A program made the position numbers and the translations under genes. Below are positions 18,037 to 26,231 of a DNA stretch of 64,000 bases, in pieces. Source of the DNA: CAYFIW01 sp964500645 (GTDB taxonomy: Bacteria > Chloroflexota > Dehalococcoidia > Lucifugimonadales > UBA826); NCBI GenBank assembly GCA_964500645.1, contig CAZCOH010000006.1:4011-68010 (forward strand), in the 5' to 3' direction. Positions within the stretch are counted from its first letter, which is position 1. Each line of letters starts with the position of its first letter. The notes below the pieces were generated by a model. That model was given only the letters and a program-made list of their open reading frames with translations. It did not search any database and was not told the DNA's origin.

Positions 18037-19488
18037 TTATTTAAGTCTACTTAACGGACCTACTGGGGCCGTACGAAGAGTCGGGTAGTTACTATTCAAA
18101 AGAGTTGTGTCTCCGACCCTATCAACTTCCTCCCACATTTTGGTAGCCATTGATATAAGTACAGGCTTGTTAACCTCATCGGGCGCTAAGTTGTTCATTT
18201 CAAAAGGATCAGCTTTCAGGTCGTAAAGTTCATCCACTCCCCCTGGGTTAAATATGTATTTCCAGTTGTCTTCCCAAGTGATTCTTTGAGTATACATGTA
18301 TCTCTGAGAGAAGAATTCTGAATGACATCTTTTCCATTCTTGTGGGTTGTGATTATTTTCGAGAACACATTTTAAACTTTTACCATGAATTTCATTCCGA
18401 TATTTTAATCCAGCGTATTCAAGTAATGTAGGAGCGATGTCGACAGTACTTACCTTTATATTTTCCGTTTCGTCTACGTGACCTCCATGTGGAGGTTTTA
18501 TTATCAAAGGGATGTTGTAGACTTCCTCATACCCGGTTGCAACACCTTTTGTTAGTAGTCCGTGGGCACTTAGCATATCACCGTGGTCACTAGTAAAAAT
18601 GATCAGAGTATCTTCGTAGACGTTATTGTCTTTGAGTAAGTTCACTACTCTCTCTACTTGACTGTCAATGTACGTTACGGACGAATAATAAGATGCCAGA
18701 ATTCTTTTCCATTGATAATCACTTAATCCTGACCACACTGAATGCATTCTCTTTAAAACTTCTGGTTTTGTATCTAGGGTATCGTTGAAACTGGGGCTTA
18801 AGGAAATTTGGTCAATATCGTATGTGTCAATAATCTCTTCTGGGGCAAGATATGGATCATGAGGCTCCAATACAGAAATAAAACAAGTGAATGGCACATC
18901 ACGGCCTTTATCATTCAAGTGATTTTCAATAAAGGAAATACCTTCATTAAATGCGGGATGAGATATATTGGACTCCCCTGATATGTCAGCTGATAGCAAC
19001 ATGTCTTCGTACCCGTCGGTTTGTAGAGTGATCTGGTTTTTGAGAGTGACTTCTTCGTGATAGCCTTCCTCACCCAATTTCCTGCGATCCAACATCAAGT
19101 TGTTTACTGAAACGTTGTATTCGTGCCATCCAAAATTGGACAAATCATCGCTTTGCTCAACATGCCATTTTCCAAAATAACCGTTGTTGTATCCTGCATC
19201 TGAAAGTAGATCTGCAAAGTGAGTAAACCTACCAGCTGGTGCGTCAATCCATTCTGGAGTATGGGCGTGGGTCACGTCCCAAATGCCATGGGTGGAAGGA
19301 TATAGACTTGTCATTAATGAAGCTCTTGCAGGCGAACAAATTGCGTTGGTAGTGTGACAATTTTCAAATTTAGTGCCTTCTGAACTTATTAAATCTAGTG
19401 TAGGAGTTCTGCACTGACTATTGTCACGTAGAGAATTAGCATTAGCGTGATCAGCCATAATTATTAATATATTAGGTTTTTTAGTCAT
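18037..19488 (-). CDS. Sulfatase (Cys-type formylglycine motif)
   Basis: 483 residues. The start MTKKPNILIIMADHAN carries the N-terminal metal-binding Asp. The sulfatase signature is C51-S-P-A-R with ASLMTSLYPSTHG after it; C51 would be converted to formylglycine. The second metal motif is FTSDHGDMLSAHGL near residue 300. The organisation resembles choline-sulfatase/phosphonate-hydrolase-like members. No signal peptide is seen, so it is probably cytoplasmic. Likely substrates are sulfate or phosphonate esters of marine organic matter, but this is not decided. It lies 80 bases behind the NHL-repeat gene with a strong hairpin between them. Confidence 0.92.
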   Translation of the reverse strand: MTKKPNILIIMADHANANSLRDNSQCRTPTLDLISSEGTKFENCHTTNAICSPARASLMTSLYPSTHGIWDVTHAHTPEWIDAPAGRFTHFADLLSDAGYNNGYFGKWHVEQSDDLSNFGWHEYNVSVNNLMLDRRKLGEEGYHEEVTLKNQITLQTDGYEDMLLSADISGESNISHPAFNEGISFIENHLNDKGRDVPFTCFISVLEPHDPYLAPEEIIDTYDIDQISLSPSFNDTLDTKPEVLKRMHSVWSGLSDYQWKRILASYYSSVTYIDSQVERVVNLLKDNNVYEDTLIIFTSDHGDMLSAHGLLTKGVATGYEEVYNIPLIIKPPHGGHVDETENIKVSTVDIAPTLLEYAGLKYRNEIHGKSLKCVLENNHNPQEWKRCHSEFFSQRYMYTQRITWEDNWKYIFNPGGVDELYDLKADPFEMNNLAPDEVNKPVLISMATKMWEEVDRVGDTTLLNSNYPTLRTAPVGPLSRLK

Positions 19489-19512
19489 CGGCTGATATAT
19501 CCTTTTTTAATA

Positions 19513-19549
19513 GCAAAGGGGACCCAGCATTAAACTAGGTCCCCTTTGC
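19513..19549. terminator. Strong 12-bp stem-loop between NHL and sulfatase genes
   Basis: GCAAAGGGGACC and its exact complement GGTCCCCTTTGC are separated by 13 bases. It follows the NHL gene stop and precedes the sulfatase start, both minus strand. The stem is perfect, but the minus-strand side is followed by an A-rich, not U-rich, run, so it is better read as an RNA-stabilising or attenuating structure than a classic intrinsic terminator. Confidence 0.5.
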
Positions 19550-19567
19550 CCTTTCTTTGAATTAACC

Positions 19568-20596
19568 CTATACGGTTGTTAAAGAGTGGTTTCTCATGGG
19601 AGGAGCGATACTATTTTCGTCAAGCTCTATAGACTCTTTTTGATACACTTGAAGTCTGTAAGAATGATGGTCCGCAACACAAATTCTGAACTTATTGTCA
19701 ACCCTTACCGATGTTGGACTCCTGAAGTATTTCTCTTCTTCTAAGTTTGTCATCTCTCGTAGCCTATTGGCATAGGCATTGGTCATCATGTAATCCCTCG
19801 CTACTCTGGAGAGCGTAGCGTCGCCAGAAAATTTCCATACGTACCTACCAGTGCTATCGTAAACTATGACTCTGTCGTTGTTCCAATCTGTGGTGTAAAT
19901 GTCGCCATGTAGGTCGACTGATACGCTAGTTGGCCTACTAATGCATACTCCATCTGGGGTTTCGCCTTTAAGGCTCATTTTAAGATCGCCTTCGTGCGAA
20001 TACCGTTGTATTCTGTCATTTCCCCAGTCAGCCACATAAATGTCACCAAGTTCATCCACATGTAGACCCCATGGATTCTTTAATTCAGAATCGCCTTCTC
20101 CCTCTGAGCCGAATTCACTGACAAACTTACCATCAGGGCTATATTTTTGTATTCTGCTATTGCCAGAATCAGCCACAACAATATTTCCTTCTGGGTCAAA
20201 TGCGATTCCAGTCGGAGCGGTGAATTCCCCTTTACCGTTTCCCTCTGTTCCCCACCTGGACACAAATTTCCCATCAGGGTCGAATTTACTTATCTTGTGT
20301 GTTGCCTCATCACTAACGTATATATTTCCTTCACAGTCTGTAATAATTTGAACTGGCCATTGGAATTGGCCATCATCTGTACCATAGCCACCTATTTGAA
20401 CAAGGTCATCTGTTAATCTTTCCGCATCATCAAACGTCCAGACTCGGATGAAGGCTCCCCCAGATGTGCGGCATAGGATAAATATTTTTTCGTCTGGACC
20501 AAAGGCTATGTCATATGGATAGTTACAAACTCTTCTCATTCCAAGAGTTTTTAGGTATGGATAGCCAGCTCTCAAAAGCCCTAGTGGTCTGCTCAT
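19568..20596 (-). CDS. NHL-repeat beta-propeller protein
   Basis: 342 residues made of NHL repeats: recurring units such as PTGIAFDPEGNIVVADSGN, PWGLHVDELGDIYVADWGNDRIQRY and PTSVSVDLHGDIYTTDWNNDRV, about 45-50 residues each, giving a roughly six-bladed propeller. No signal peptide or membrane segment is evident. NHL propellers bind ligands or act as lyases or scaffolds; the function is unknown. It is 31 bases downstream of the DUF1501 gene, implying co-transcription with DUF1501 and DUF1800. Confidence 0.88.
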   Translation of the reverse strand: MSRPLGLLRAGYPYLKTLGMRRVCNYPYDIAFGPDEKIFILCRTSGGAFIRVWTFDDAERLTDDLVQIGGYGTDDGQFQWPVQIITDCEGNIYVSDEATHKISKFDPDGKFVSRWGTEGNGKGEFTAPTGIAFDPEGNIVVADSGNSRIQKYSPDGKFVSEFGSEGEGDSELKNPWGLHVDELGDIYVADWGNDRIQRYSHEGDLKMSLKGETPDGVCISRPTSVSVDLHGDIYTTDWNNDRVIVYDSTGRYVWKFSGDATLSRVARDYMMTNAYANRLREMTNLEEEKYFRSPTSVRVDNKFRICVADHHSYRLQVYQKESIELDENSIAPPMRNHSLTTV

Positions 20597-20627
20597 TTAA
20601 TTTCCCCTTGCATCAGGATGGATCAAA

Positions 20628-21764
20628 TTAATTCAAAAATGGGTCTATTTGCTCGTAATGCCCTCTGACTATTGGTTTGGATTCAACTCCTAGCCATTGC
20701 TCGAGCAGTGTGGCATAAATACCTCTGTAATCAATTGTGTGCTTCAGATCTTCACCATGTTCCCAATCTGCGGGGTCTAAAGAAGGATATTCGGAATAGA
20801 ATCCTCCCTTGACGTTTTTTCCTATCAGGAAAGCACCACCGCCGGAACCATGGTCTGTACCACTACCATTGTCGCGCATCCTTCTTCCGAATTCAGTGAA
20901 TACGAGTATTGCAACATCGTCTGCGGCATCATGCTCTTCAAGGTCATCCATGAAGTCCGCTATAGCACCCGAAAGATCTCTCATAAGGCCAGGGTGGGCT
21001 AGCATTTCATTTGCGTGATGATCATATCCACCGTGGTTGGTATAAAAAACTCTAGTCCCTAGGCCAGCAAGATGTATTCGGGCCACATCCTTTAGGCTCT
21101 TGGCAATCGGATTATCTGCATATTCCACGCTAGAAGTGTAGGAATCAGCCACGTCGGAAAGCATATCTGCTCCCTTTAATATATCGATTCCTGTTTTTCC
21201 AATATATTCTGAAACCGGACCGGTTCCGATTGCTTGTCCGTATATGTTTTTGAATGCCTGTATGGACCTATCTCTCAGCTGAGCTTTTTCAATATCATTC
21301 ATCACGCCGTAACCATCAATGTCACCTATTGACGTGACAGGAACTCCGGCCACGGACATAGCGCGAGGTAATCCTCTACCTATATTGACACCGGTCAGTA
21401 CATTTTCCTGGTTTGGATCCAGTTCTTTCACCGCCAATCCTAACCAACCTTCTGTACCAATCTTGTCTGGCTCGCAAGTGTGCCATATGTCCATTCCTCG
21501 GAAGTGTGAACGGTTAGAATCTGGATATCCTATCCCCTGTATTATTCCCAGTTTTCCATTATCAAACAAAGGTTTTAAAGCCGCATTATTTGGATTAAAT
21601 GCTAGGGTGTCATTGATTGGAATAACTTCATCTTGTTTTATAACAACTTTTTTTCGCGCGTCGTAATAGTGCCCATTTGTGTACGGGACTATAGTGTTCA
21701 TAAAGTCGTTTCCCCCAGTGAGTTGGATTACTACTAGGACTTTTTCCTTATTTTCTGTAACCAT
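20628..21764 (-). CDS. DUF1501 family protein
   Basis: 378 residues. LVVIQLTGGNDFMNTIVPY at the N-terminus and VFTEFGRRMRDNGSGTDHGSGG near residue 285-310 are DUF1501 hallmarks; the family belongs to the alkaline-phosphatase/sulfatase-like fold. Many members carry a Tat signal, but none is seen here. DUF1501 genes nearly always sit beside DUF1800, as here, and are suspected to act in processing or export of extracellular material; no biochemical role is established. It ends 31 bases before the NHL gene. Confidence 0.92.
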   Translation of the reverse strand: MVTENKEKVLVVIQLTGGNDFMNTIVPYTNGHYYDARKKVVIKQDEVIPINDTLAFNPNNAALKPLFDNGKLGIIQGIGYPDSNRSHFRGMDIWHTCEPDKIGTEGWLGLAVKELDPNQENVLTGVNIGRGLPRAMSVAGVPVTSIGDIDGYGVMNDIEKAQLRDRSIQAFKNIYGQAIGTGPVSEYIGKTGIDILKGADMLSDVADSYTSSVEYADNPIAKSLKDVARIHLAGLGTRVFYTNHGGYDHHANEMLAHPGLMRDLSGAIADFMDDLEEHDAADDVAILVFTEFGRRMRDNGSGTDHGSGGGAFLIGKNVKGGFYSEYPSLDPADWEHGEDLKHTIDYRGIYATLLEQWLGVESKPIVRGHYEQIDPFLN

Positions 21765-21811
21765 TCTTCCCTTGCTCCCGTTTTAGGTTATAAATCTGAT
21801 GCTAATTGTAA

Positions 21812-23173
21812 TCAGGCGTATTGGTAATCTACGGTGGAGACTATCATTTTTATCAAGTCCGTCATATCTGAAGATTCATCGGATGTTTTTAGTCCTGATA
21901 CATATTCCACTAATTCGCCGTGAGTGTTTTGGCTTACTTGTACTCCACCAAGTAGGTCCAAACATCTATCCACTAATTGTTTAGGATCATCATCAAGACT
22001 TCCTGCTCTGTCAATTAATTCCCTGACTCCAGGGCTTTCGTCGTCACTGAATTCAGTTGACGCAAAATTTATTCTCTCGCTTAAAGTACCGGAATCGATC
22101 CATTCGGTACCCGTATGCCAGCCTTCAACTGTGGGAGGGTTCAGCAGACTTTGTCCCATCACCGTAAGCGCCCCTATATAGGATTCTAGCCCAGGCTTAA
22201 TTTCCCTGAAATTGCCTACCTGTTTTATTACCCCTGCCACTAGTTCCGTAGGACTTTTTACCTTGTTTTTATTTATGGATTCTTTGAACTCTTCAGAATT
22301 GAATAGTTCTTTAAGTACTGATCGCATATTTCCATCTGAATCAGCAAAAGTCTTAGCCAAATGATTTACAAGGTCTGGGCTTCTGGGAGGCTCTATATTC
22401 CAAGCTGGAACCTGTGGTTCATCTTCTACAAAGAAATTGCAAAGATGACGTGATACAAATTTGGCGGTAGCATCCCGTTTGACTATGATGTCGATGATAT
22501 CTTCGCCATTGAAATTTCCTTTCTGTCCCAGAAATGTTTTTTCGTCGTTGTCATGGTCATCAGGGTGAAATTCGAACCTAGCAGGATAATGTCCCTGAGG
22601 ATAAATTGGTATAGGTTGGCTGAATGTCCAGCCAGTGAATGCTCTGGAAGCATTCTTTATGTCGTCTTCAGTGTAATTCCCCACTCCCATCGAGAACAAT
22701 TCAAGTAGCTCTCTTCCGTAATTCTCATTTATTTCTGATTTATGATTTTCATTATTATCAAGCCAATAAATCATGGCCGGATCTTTTGATAATTCGACGA
22801 GTATATTTCTAAAATTGCTTAGTCCAACTCGTCTAAACATATCAATCTCTGTAAATATTGATGGTCCATGTTCACTTTTCCCCCATGCGACAGGGAATAT
22901 ATGGTGGAGGAATAGGGCCATTTTTTCTTCTAGTGGTCTCTTTGTATTGATCATTCTAAAAAGCCATTTTCCAACATATGGCGGAACACCTTCACCCGAG
23001 TAGTATCTATTTATGAATCTGTCATCTATCTCCTCGGTATTTTCTGGGTTCACGAGTTCTTCTACGATGCTTTCGTAGGTCCTGTTTTGTGTGAAATAGT
23101 CCAGTTCAGATGGGGTTGCTCCAAAACCGGCTCTTCTCATCAGATGGGCAACTTGGGCTCTGTCAGACTTCAT
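21812..23173 (-). CDS. DUF1800 family protein
   Basis: 453 residues. It begins VAHLMRRAGFGATPSELD and contains FLHHIFPVAW, ENYGRELLELFSMGVGNYTEDD and AFTGWTF, the conserved DUF1800 blocks; the C-terminal part has PTELVAGVIKQVGN and NPPTVEGWHTGTEW. It is the standard partner of DUF1501 and precedes it by 47 bases. No clear signal peptide is seen. The function is unknown; related pairs are common in Planctomycetota, Chloroflexota and others. Confidence 0.92.
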   Translation of the reverse strand: MKSDRAQVAHLMRRAGFGATPSELDYFTQNRTYESIVEELVNPENTEEIDDRFINRYYSGEGVPPYVGKWLFRMINTKRPLEEKMALFLHHIFPVAWGKSEHGPSIFTEIDMFRRVGLSNFRNILVELSKDPAMIYWLDNNENHKSEINENYGRELLELFSMGVGNYTEDDIKNASRAFTGWTFSQPIPIYPQGHYPARFEFHPDDHDNDEKTFLGQKGNFNGEDIIDIIVKRDATAKFVSRHLCNFFVEDEPQVPAWNIEPPRSPDLVNHLAKTFADSDGNMRSVLKELFNSEEFKESINKNKVKSPTELVAGVIKQVGNFREIKPGLESYIGALTVMGQSLLNPPTVEGWHTGTEWIDSGTLSERINFASTEFSDDESPGVRELIDRAGSLDDDPKQLVDRCLDLLGGVQVSQNTHGELVEYVSGLKTSDESSDMTDLIKMIVSTVDYQYA

Positions 23174-23242
23174 TTGACATTCCTCCTATCGTCCTATGAT
23201 GTTCAACATCATAGCCTTTATCACTTAAGTAGTGTTTTGTAT

Positions 23243-23890
23243 TCAGCCTAACTTTGAAAGTACATCTGCAGGTGTTGTCCGTGTTATTACCAGAATAGCT
23301 ACAGATACGATACTTGCTGCAACTAAACTGTTAATAGTCCCCACCTTTCGAAGACAAAATTTATCATAACTTGCGATCAAAATACAGAATATTGCAGATA
23401 CTAATGCCCCGGCGAATAACCCAGTTGCACCGGTAATTATTACTGTTCTGGGTACAAGGATCAGTGCCCTGAAAAAGCCATCCACAATAGCCTCAATGGT
23501 TCCAAAATTACTTGCAGAGACTCCCATGAAGTAAACGGCTAATGGCAGCATCGCTCCTGTGATTAATGGTAGGCCTATTGTTACTGAGAAAAACACAATG
23601 ACCCAAAAGACTTTACCTCTGTCATTGTCGGAATTTCGGCTAATCCACTGAACTAGTAAATGACCAATAATAATCCCCCCGACACCACCTGCAAAACCGA
23701 AGAATATTGCTGACCTCAATGGGAGATGAACAGGGGTATATATTAATTCGTTAACCCTAGTAAGGGCGATGATAAAGACTAGGGAGATTCCCAAGGAAAA
23801 CATTATTGGCAATATGACTAGCCGTAGTTTCAAAACTTCTAGCTTATAAGCTTGTAGGCGTTCTATTGCGTTGGAATTCGTTTCCTGCAT
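23243..23890 (-). CDS. Uncharacterised multi-pass membrane protein
   Basis: 215 residues with about five hydrophobic segments (near residues 25-45, 60-82, 95-120, 140-165 and 188-205). I recognise no family. The N-terminal 20 residues are polar and helical. It lies between the DUF1800 gene and the ABC ATPase genes on the same strand, 40 bases downstream of the ATPase stop, so it may be at the tail of the transporter operon. No role can be assigned. Confidence 0.75.
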   Translation of the reverse strand: MQETNSNAIERLQAYKLEVLKLRLVILPIMFSLGISLVFIIALTRVNELIYTPVHLPLRSAIFFGFAGGVGGIIIGHLLVQWISRNSDNDRGKVFWVIVFFSVTIGLPLITGAMLPLAVYFMGVSASNFGTIEAIVDGFFRALILVPRTVIITGATGLFAGALVSAIFCILIASYDKFCLRKVGTINSLVAASIVSVAILVITRTTPADVLSKLG

Positions 23891-23930
23891 TTTTGTATAA
23901 AGTTAGAGTTAAATTAAATAAACCTTATTA

Positions 23931-24971
23931 TTAAGCGTCTGCCACACCGGCTAAATCGATTTCTCCGGCAAAATGGCATTTTGCAAAACTGCCGTCTCCC
24001 ACTGCCTTGAAAGGGGGATCTTCAGTTTTACATTTTTCCTCTGCAAAAGGGCATCTCGGATGGAAATAACACCCGGTGGGTGGATTTGAAGGGTCTGCAA
24101 CCTCGCCTTCCAATACCCTATTTCCACTTTCTACATTAGGATTTGCTATTGGGATAGCGTCTAGCAAAGCCTGTGTGTAGGGATGTTTTGGTTCGGTAAA
24201 TAGTTTTTCAGTAGGTGCGAGTTCAACTATTTTACCTACATACATCACAGCCACTCTGTGACAAATATATTGAACCACGCTCAGGTCATGACTTATGAAT
24301 ACATATGTCAACCCGAGGTTAGACTGTAAATCTTGCATGAGGTTAAGTATTTGTGCCTGTACAGAGACATCAAGAGCTGAGACAGGCTCGTCCGCAATGA
24401 CCAGCCGTGGATTCATTATTAATGATCTGGCAAAACCAATTCTCTGTCTTTGTCCTCCGCTGAATGCATGAGGATACCTTCGGGATAGTTCAGGTGCCAA
24501 TCCCACCGTTCGTAATAGTTGACTCACGGTGTCTTCTAATTCTTGGCCTGAAGCTACGTTGTTTACTCTTAGAGGATCTGCAACTATGTCAAAAACTGTC
24601 ATTCTGGGATTCAGAGATGCAAAAGGGTCTTGAAATACTATTTGCATTTCTTCCCTTACATTTTTGAGTTCGCTTGATGGCAAAGTCGCTACATTTACGA
24701 CGTCACCATCTCTTTTCTGGAACATCACATCTCCAGAAGTTGGGTCAACTGCCCTCATAATCGCGCGTCCAGTGGTTGTTTTGCCACAACCACTTTCCCC
24801 AACAATGCCTAATGTCTCTCCTTCAATCACTGAGAAGCTGACGTCATCTACCGCCTTAACATGACCAGTCGTTCTCCTAAGGAACCCACTAGTAATAGGG
24901 AAATGTACCCTCAGATTGTTTACTTCAAGAATATTTTTTGACGATTCTGTTTCGGCTACCAAGTTGCTCAC
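23931..24971 (-). CDS. Peptide/opine-type ABC importer ATPase (DppF/OppF-like)
   Basis: 346 residues. Walker A is GESGCGKTTTGRA, the ABC signature FSGGQRQRIGFARSL and Walker B LVIADEPVSALD. The oligopeptide C-terminal extension contains GCYFHPRCPFAEEKC, whose cysteines bind an Fe-S cluster in some relatives. It is the second ATPase of a heterodimeric pair, 28 bases behind the DppD-like gene. Its permeases and receptor are most likely those at 29.5-34 kb, although an opposite-strand gene now lies between. Confidence 0.93.
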   Translation of the reverse strand: MSNLVAETESSKNILEVNNLRVHFPITSGFLRRTTGHVKAVDDVSFSVIEGETLGIVGESGCGKTTTGRAIMRAVDPTSGDVMFQKRDGDVVNVATLPSSELKNVREEMQIVFQDPFASLNPRMTVFDIVADPLRVNNVASGQELEDTVSQLLRTVGLAPELSRRYPHAFSGGQRQRIGFARSLIMNPRLVIADEPVSALDVSVQAQILNLMQDLQSNLGLTYVFISHDLSVVQYICHRVAVMYVGKIVELAPTEKLFTEPKHPYTQALLDAIPIANPNVESGNRVLEGEVADPSNPPTGCYFHPRCPFAEEKCKTEDPPFKAVGDGSFAKCHFAGEIDLAGVADA

Positions 24972-24999
24972 TTATTTATTAACTTTTTATGGATATTTG

Positions 25000-26010
25000 T
25001 TAATTTTCTTCATACAAAAGGCAAGATACTATTCGTCCATCTTCCAATTCCATTTGCGTCGGTTCTATAACATCACACTTGCCCATCATTGCCTGGGGAC
25101 ATCTTGGATGGAATGTACAACCACCTGGCCTTGCAAAAGGAGGGGGAACGCTGCCGTTTATGGCATTAAGCCTTTCTGTGGATCTTTCCCTGCTTAGTTT
25201 AGGAATAGATCTAAGTAATTCCTGGGTATATGGATGTTTTGGGTCGTTGAAGAGAGTTTTAGTATCTGCCATTTCAACGATCTTTCCCAAATACATGACA
25301 ATGATCTTGTCCGCCATCTGGGCAACAACTCCAAGGTTGTGTGTTATCAGCATCATACCCATTCCGAACTCAACTTGTAGGTCCTTCATTAGCTGAAGAA
25401 TCTGGGCCTGAGTAGTTACATCCAAAGCGGTTGTAGGTTCGTCTGCAATCAAAAGGCCAGGATTGCATGCAAGTGCGAGTGCAATCATGGCTCTCTGTCT
25501 CATTCCACCGCTCAGTCTGAATGAATATTCGTCTATCCGTTGCTCTGCGTTTGGTATTCCAACTTTTTCTAGCAGGTCAATTACCTGCTCTCTTGCTTCC
25601 TGTTTTGTTACGTCACTGTGGAGCAATATGGCTTCAGTTATTTGATCTCCGATTGTGTGGACGGGGCTGAAGGACACCATCGGTTCCTGAAAAACCATGG
25701 AGATTTGTCCTCCCCTGATTTCTCTCATCATTTTGCTATTTTGGCCCAGTGATAGAAGATCCAACCCGTCTTCGTCTTTTGGGTAATAACGCAGGTCTCC
25801 TTCTATAGTTTCACCAGGAGGTTGAACTATACCCATAATGGAGCGAGCGAGAACACTTTTCCCACAACCACTTTCTCCAACAATACCTACCACTTCCTGT
25901 CTAGATATAGAAAAGCTAACGCCGTCTACCGCACGCACAGTTCCTTCTTCTAGAAAGAAGTGAGTCTTAAGCTTATCAACTTCAAGAAGTTTTTCTTGTT
26001 CCGTAGTCAT
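25000..26010 (-). CDS. Peptide/opine-type ABC importer ATPase (DppD/OppD-like)
   Basis: 336 residues with Walker A GESGCGKSVLARSI, signature LSGGMRQRAMIALAL, Walker B LLIADEPTTALD and the oligo_HPY extension GGCTFHPRCPQAMMGKC. It pairs with the downstream DppF-like ATPase. The upstream region (to 26231) holds a near-perfect pair of 29-base repeats that may be part of its promoter. Substrate type cannot be predicted from ATPases; the family imports peptides, opines, nickel or sugars. Confidence 0.93.
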   Translation of the reverse strand: MTTEQEKLLEVDKLKTHFFLEEGTVRAVDGVSFSISRQEVVGIVGESGCGKSVLARSIMGIVQPPGETIEGDLRYYPKDEDGLDLLSLGQNSKMMREIRGGQISMVFQEPMVSFSPVHTIGDQITEAILLHSDVTKQEAREQVIDLLEKVGIPNAEQRIDEYSFRLSGGMRQRAMIALALACNPGLLIADEPTTALDVTTQAQILQLMKDLQVEFGMGMMLITHNLGVVAQMADKIIVMYLGKIVEMADTKTLFNDPKHPYTQELLRSIPKLSRERSTERLNAINGSVPPPFARPGGCTFHPRCPQAMMGKCDVIEPTQMELEDGRIVSCLLYEEN

Positions 26011-26035
26011 TAGTGTTCCACCAACCTTGAAAAAT

Positions 26036-26100
26036 CCCGTATGCTACACAAAGTAAGCATCGTAGAAAGAGCCCGTATGCTACACCAAATAAGTATCGTA
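26036..26100. repeat. Two 29-bp direct repeats, 36-bp period
   Basis: Copies at 26036-26064 and 26072-26100 both read CCCGTATGCTACAC...ATCGTA with three mismatches in 29 bases. Each copy has a weak internal dyad (ATGCT...AGCAT in the first). They lie between the divergent DppD-like ATPase gene and the permease-propeller gene. Two copies are too few for a CRISPR; tandem operator sites or a scar of a rearrangement are possible. Confidence 0.6.
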
Positions 26101-26231
26101 ATACCAGAGGCGTCGATTGTATCATCTATGCTGCAACTGAGGTGTTGATTTCTACAATGTGATGAGAGATCGAAATTTGAAGATTAATTTGTAGTCTTGG
26201 TTAGACAATTGTAATAAAGAGTTTTTGTGAC

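Noticed and set aside
26036..26100. Two direct repeats considered as a CRISPR remnant
   Set aside because: Only two copies, a 7-base gap between them, and no cas genes.
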